Source: Emticicia soli (GTDB lineage Bacteria > Bacteroidota > Bacteroidia > Cytophagales > Spirosomataceae). From it: a stretch of DNA of 64,000 bases. Below the pieces are notes generated by a model. The model saw only the letters and a list, made by a program, of their open reading frames with translations, was not told the origin of the DNA and searched no databases. The position numbers were made by a program, and so were the translations under genes. The stretch covers positions 62,001 through 126,000 of the forward strand of contig NZ_JBBEWC010000011.1 in assembly GCF_037860775.1 (NCBI RefSeq), read 5' to 3'. This document shows, one piece after another, positions 61,531-64,000 of the stretch (the stretch's first letter is position 1; every line of letters begins with the position of its first letter).

Positions 61531-63303
61531 TTAATAACCCGGATTCTGAACTAATACAGGTTTACCATCCTTCTGGCTATTCAAGATTTCATCTTGTGGA
61601 AGCGGGAAGTAGTTATTTTTAGGTGCAGTAAATGTTTTACCTACCATATAACCACGTTTCACAAATGTTCTACCAGATGGCTCTTTTCCTGGAGCACCTT
61701 CTTCTTTAGCATATTTGTTCAATACTGGTGCTGCAATACCCCAACGAACTAAGTCAAAGAAGCGGTGTCCTTCCATTGCAAATTCCAGGCGTGTTTCCAT
61801 GTGAACAGCATTTCTTGCAAAATCTGCACCTTTAGAAGTGAAAGTACCAGCAGGATATGGCTCAACTTTGTAGTTTACACTTGCATCCTGAACGCTTCCT
61901 GTTTTTGCACGGTTACGTATCTGGTTAACTAAATCCTGTGCTGCATCAAGGTTACCCAATTCAACTTCACATTCTGCCAACCAAAGAATAACTGTAGACA
62001 ATTTGATAACTCTGAAGTTATTGTTTGTGCTACGTTTGTTGGTTGAGTGCGTGCTGCTGTTTTCTTCTGCCAAATAGTACATCCATTTTTTACCGATGAA
62101 CGGACCTGCATAAGTTTGGTCACGAACCCAAGACGAACCTGGCATTTGACCCCAGTCAAGGAAATTAACACCTCTGCGACCTACTGTCCAATCTAAACGT
62201 GGATCAACAGGAATCGATTTGTCTAAAGTAAATGCTGTACTTGCAGTGATACCTTGGTCGTTTGGTAAATCAACATCATTAAAAGTATCTTCAGAACCAT
62301 CAACTTTAGAGCCAATCATTGGCAAACCGTTGGCATCTGTTTTAAACGCATTTACAAGGTTATGAGACGGTTGGTAGAATCCGCAACAACCTCTACCAGG
62401 TGCAGTTGAGGCATAAGGCCAGTTAAGGTTATCACCAACATTACCATTATCGCCGTTAGTACCATCATTGATTGAAAACTGAATTTCGAATATAGATTCA
62501 GCATTATTGTTATAAGCGCCGTTTCTATAGTTTTCGTGGTAGTTAGCCATCAATCTTTTACCAGAGTTTTTCAAAACATCTTCTAACAAGGCTTTAGCAG
62601 GAGCCCATTTCTTTTGGAATAAATAAGCTTTGGCCAAGAAAGCTTTTGCAGCCCATTGCGTAGCTCTTCCTTTTTGAGATTGAGTAGCAGGAAGATTTTT
62701 TACTGCAAAATCAAAATCAGCTTCAATTTTTGGCCAAGCATCTGTTGTATTCGGAATTTTTGTAGAGTTAGGGTCTGCTGCTACATAAACTGTTTCATCA
62801 ATGTAAGGAATATTGTTCCACATTTTCTTACATTCAAAATGATAGTAACCTCTTAAGAAACGTGCTTCTGCAATCACCTGATTTTTCTCAGCATCAGTCA
62901 TATCCTTAATTTCAGGACTTTTCACGATTTGAATTACCTCGTTAGCACGAGCAACGCCATCGTACATACCCCACCATTTTCCAAGAAAATAGGTGTTATC
63001 TGCCAGCCAGTTATATTGTTCAATAAATGATTGTTCTGGTTGGTCACCGGCATCTGTTCCTTTAACGGCATCATCAGAAGCAACCCCACCAAATACATAG
63101 TTTGATGATGTTGAAGTACGACCTGTATTGCCAGAGCCTACACCATCAAGTAATGAATAAACTCCTATCAAGAGTGCATTCACACCATTTTTATTTTTAA
63201 GCTGGTCTATTGAAGCACGCCCTTGCGGTTTTAAATCGAAAAACTCGTCTGAACACGCAAAGTTTGATGCAACCAAGAGTGCTAGTATTAATATTTTTTT
63301 CAT
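61531..63303 (-). CDS. SusD/RagB family outer-membrane nutrient-binding lipoprotein
   Basis: 590 residues with lipoprotein signal MKKILILALLVASNFACSD. Typical RagB/SusD content: FFDLKPQGRASIDQL, RFLRGYYHFECKKMW (TPR-like helices), LAKAYLFQKKWAPAKALLED and the C-terminal AMEGHRFFDLVRWGIA (RF-DL-RW motif). SusD lipoproteins lid the SusC transporter and bind glycans or other nutrients. It lies 25 bp after the SusC gene on the same strand. No glycoside hydrolase is visible nearby, so the substrate is unknown. Confidence 0.96.
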   Translation of the reverse strand: MKKILILALLVASNFACSDEFFDLKPQGRASIDQLKNKNGVNALLIGVYSLLDGVGSGNTGRTSTSSNYVFGGVASDDAVKGTDAGDQPEQSFIEQYNWLADNTYFLGKWWGMYDGVARANEVIQIVKSPEIKDMTDAEKNQVIAEARFLRGYYHFECKKMWNNIPYIDETVYVAADPNSTKIPNTTDAWPKIEADFDFAVKNLPATQSQKGRATQWAAKAFLAKAYLFQKKWAPAKALLEDVLKNSGKRLMANYHENYRNGAYNNNAESIFEIQFSINDGTNGDNGNVGDNLNWPYASTAPGRGCCGFYQPSHNLVNAFKTDANGLPMIGSKVDGSEDTFNDVDLPNDQGITASTAFTLDKSIPVDPRLDWTVGRRGVNFLDWGQMPGSSWVRDQTYAGPFIGKKWMYYLAEENSSTHSTNKRSTNNNFRVIKLSTVILWLAECEVELGNLDAAQDLVNQIRNRAKTGSVQDASVNYKVEPYPAGTFTSKGADFARNAVHMETRLEFAMEGHRFFDLVRWGIAAPVLNKYAKEEGAPGKEPSGRTFVKRGYMVGKTFTAPKNNYFPLPQDEILNSQKDGKPVLVQNPGY

Positions 63304-63328
63304 TCTTTTTTAATTTTTTTAAGTAATA

Positions 63329-64000
63329 TTAGAATCCTAAACGCAAACCAACTAAATATGATTTTGCAACAGGGTAGGCACCTTCGTCGATACCCATGTG
63401 AATATCTTGGTTATCGTTACCTGATCTTCTTAAGTTAATATCTGGGTCAAGACCTGTATATTTAGTAAGAGTAAACATATTCTGACCTTGAACATAGATT
63501 TGAGCAGAACTTAAACCAACTTTCTTAGACCAACCTGTAGGGATTGAATACGTTAACTGAACATTTTTCAAACGTAAGTATGAGCCATCTTCAATAAAAT
63601 AGCTAGAAATCTGTTGGCTAGTTGCATCACCAGAGTTCAGGCGAGGAAGCTTAGCAACATCACCTTGTTTTTTCCATGAATCATAAAGCATTTCGTGAGA
63701 TCTGTTACCTTGGAAAGTATTGAAGTCTGTCCAGTATCTAACATAGTTGAAGATTTCGTTACCTTGAGAACCTTGTGCAAACAAAGTTAAATCCCAGTTT
63801 TTGTATCCTAAATTAACATTAAGACCATACGTAAAGTCAGGATGTGGGTTACCAATAATGGTTCTGTCGGCTGCTGTAATTACACCATCACCATTTATAT
63901 CTCTGAATTTGAAAGTTCCGGCTCTTGTGTATGTTCCAAATTTAGGAGCTGCTGCTGCTTCTGCATCATCTTTGATAACACCATCAACAATATATCCGTA
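63329..64000 (-). CDS. SusC/RagA TonB-dependent transporter, C-terminal part (start outside window)
   Basis: The frame is open to the window edge, so only the C-terminal 223 residues are seen. FRDINGDGVITAADRTIIGN and then the YKNWDLTLFAQGSQGNEIFN run, followed by SYLRLKNVQLTYSIPTGWSK and TKYTGLDPDINL, are hallmarks of the SusC/RagA beta-barrel end. The protein ends LVGLRLGF, with an aromatic terminal residue as expected for outer-membrane barrels. Paired with the SusD gene just downstream. Confidence 0.95.
   Translation of the reverse strand, partial: YGYIVDGVIKDDAEAAAAPKFGTYTRAGTFKFRDINGDGVITAADRTIIGNPHPDFTYGLNVNLGYKNWDLTLFAQGSQGNEIFNYVRYWTDFNTFQGNRSHEMLYDSWKKQGDVAKLPRLNSGDATSQQISSYFIEDGSYLRLKNVQLTYSIPTGWSKKVGLSSAQIYVQGQNMFTLTKYTGLDPDINLRRSGNDNQDIHMGIDEGAYPVAKSYLVGLRLGF

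Overview
The window looks like part of a Bacteroidota chromosome, probably a Cytophagales-type bacterium. Three things point there: a SusC/SusD pair at the right end, lineage-typical housekeeping genes (GH3-like protein, START-like protein, DUF2231/cytochrome c/LRR fusion, LptF/G permease, deoxynucleoside kinase), and low overall GC. Everything here is read from the sequence without database searches.

Layout. (1) 1-4121: the 3' end of an RHS polymorphic-toxin gene with a SUKH-type immunity gene, then a decayed displaced toxin tip, two small immunity-like genes and a frameshifted secreted protein. (2) 4155-8392: accessory genes, including a large von Willebrand A lipoprotein and a smaller lipoprotein. 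(3) 8492-19384: a type III-B CRISPR-Cas locus in the order truncated cmr1, cmr2/cas10, cmr3, cmr4, cmr5, cmr6, cas6-like, reverse transcriptase, cas1, cas2, leader, and an array of 24 repeats (37 nt) and 23 spacers. A DEDDh-type exonuclease lies convergently just beyond the array. (4) 19489-24312: an intact large serine recombinase with its small partner gene, plus broken copies of both flanking a Fic gene. (5) 24313-31746: a type I restriction-modification operon hsdM-hsdS-hsdR with a YgjP-type metallopeptidase. Regions 3-5 together read as a defence island. (6) 31830-36475: a nine-PAS histidine kinase and a single-domain response regulator. (7) 37203-50965: a mobilisable or conjugative element with HTH proteins, Toprim protein, RadC, ArdC anti-restriction protein, MobF relaxase-helicase, a membrane protein and a type IV coupling protein, plus lipoprotein/metalloprotease cargo. 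(8) 51063-64000: core genes, one tRNA-Met, and the SusD/SusC pair.

How the parts work together. The CRISPR locus has a complete adaptation module with a stand-alone RT beside Cas1-Cas2, so spacers could be acquired from RNA. Many spacers contain short inverted repeats able to form RNA hairpins; the clearest are spacers 5, 8, 9, 15, 17, with near-perfect ones in 11 and 19. This is more than I would expect by chance and is the most interesting signal in the window. The effector complex looks compromised or specialised: cmr1 has lost its 5' part, Cmr2 has no HD nuclease domain but keeps GGDD, and no CARF effector is visible. In the mobile element, two leaders share a 14-nt loop on top of 10-11 bp stems of different sequence. 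One lies upstream of ardC and the other upstream of a small plasmid-type protein. They could be structured RNAs or single-stranded-DNA promoters.
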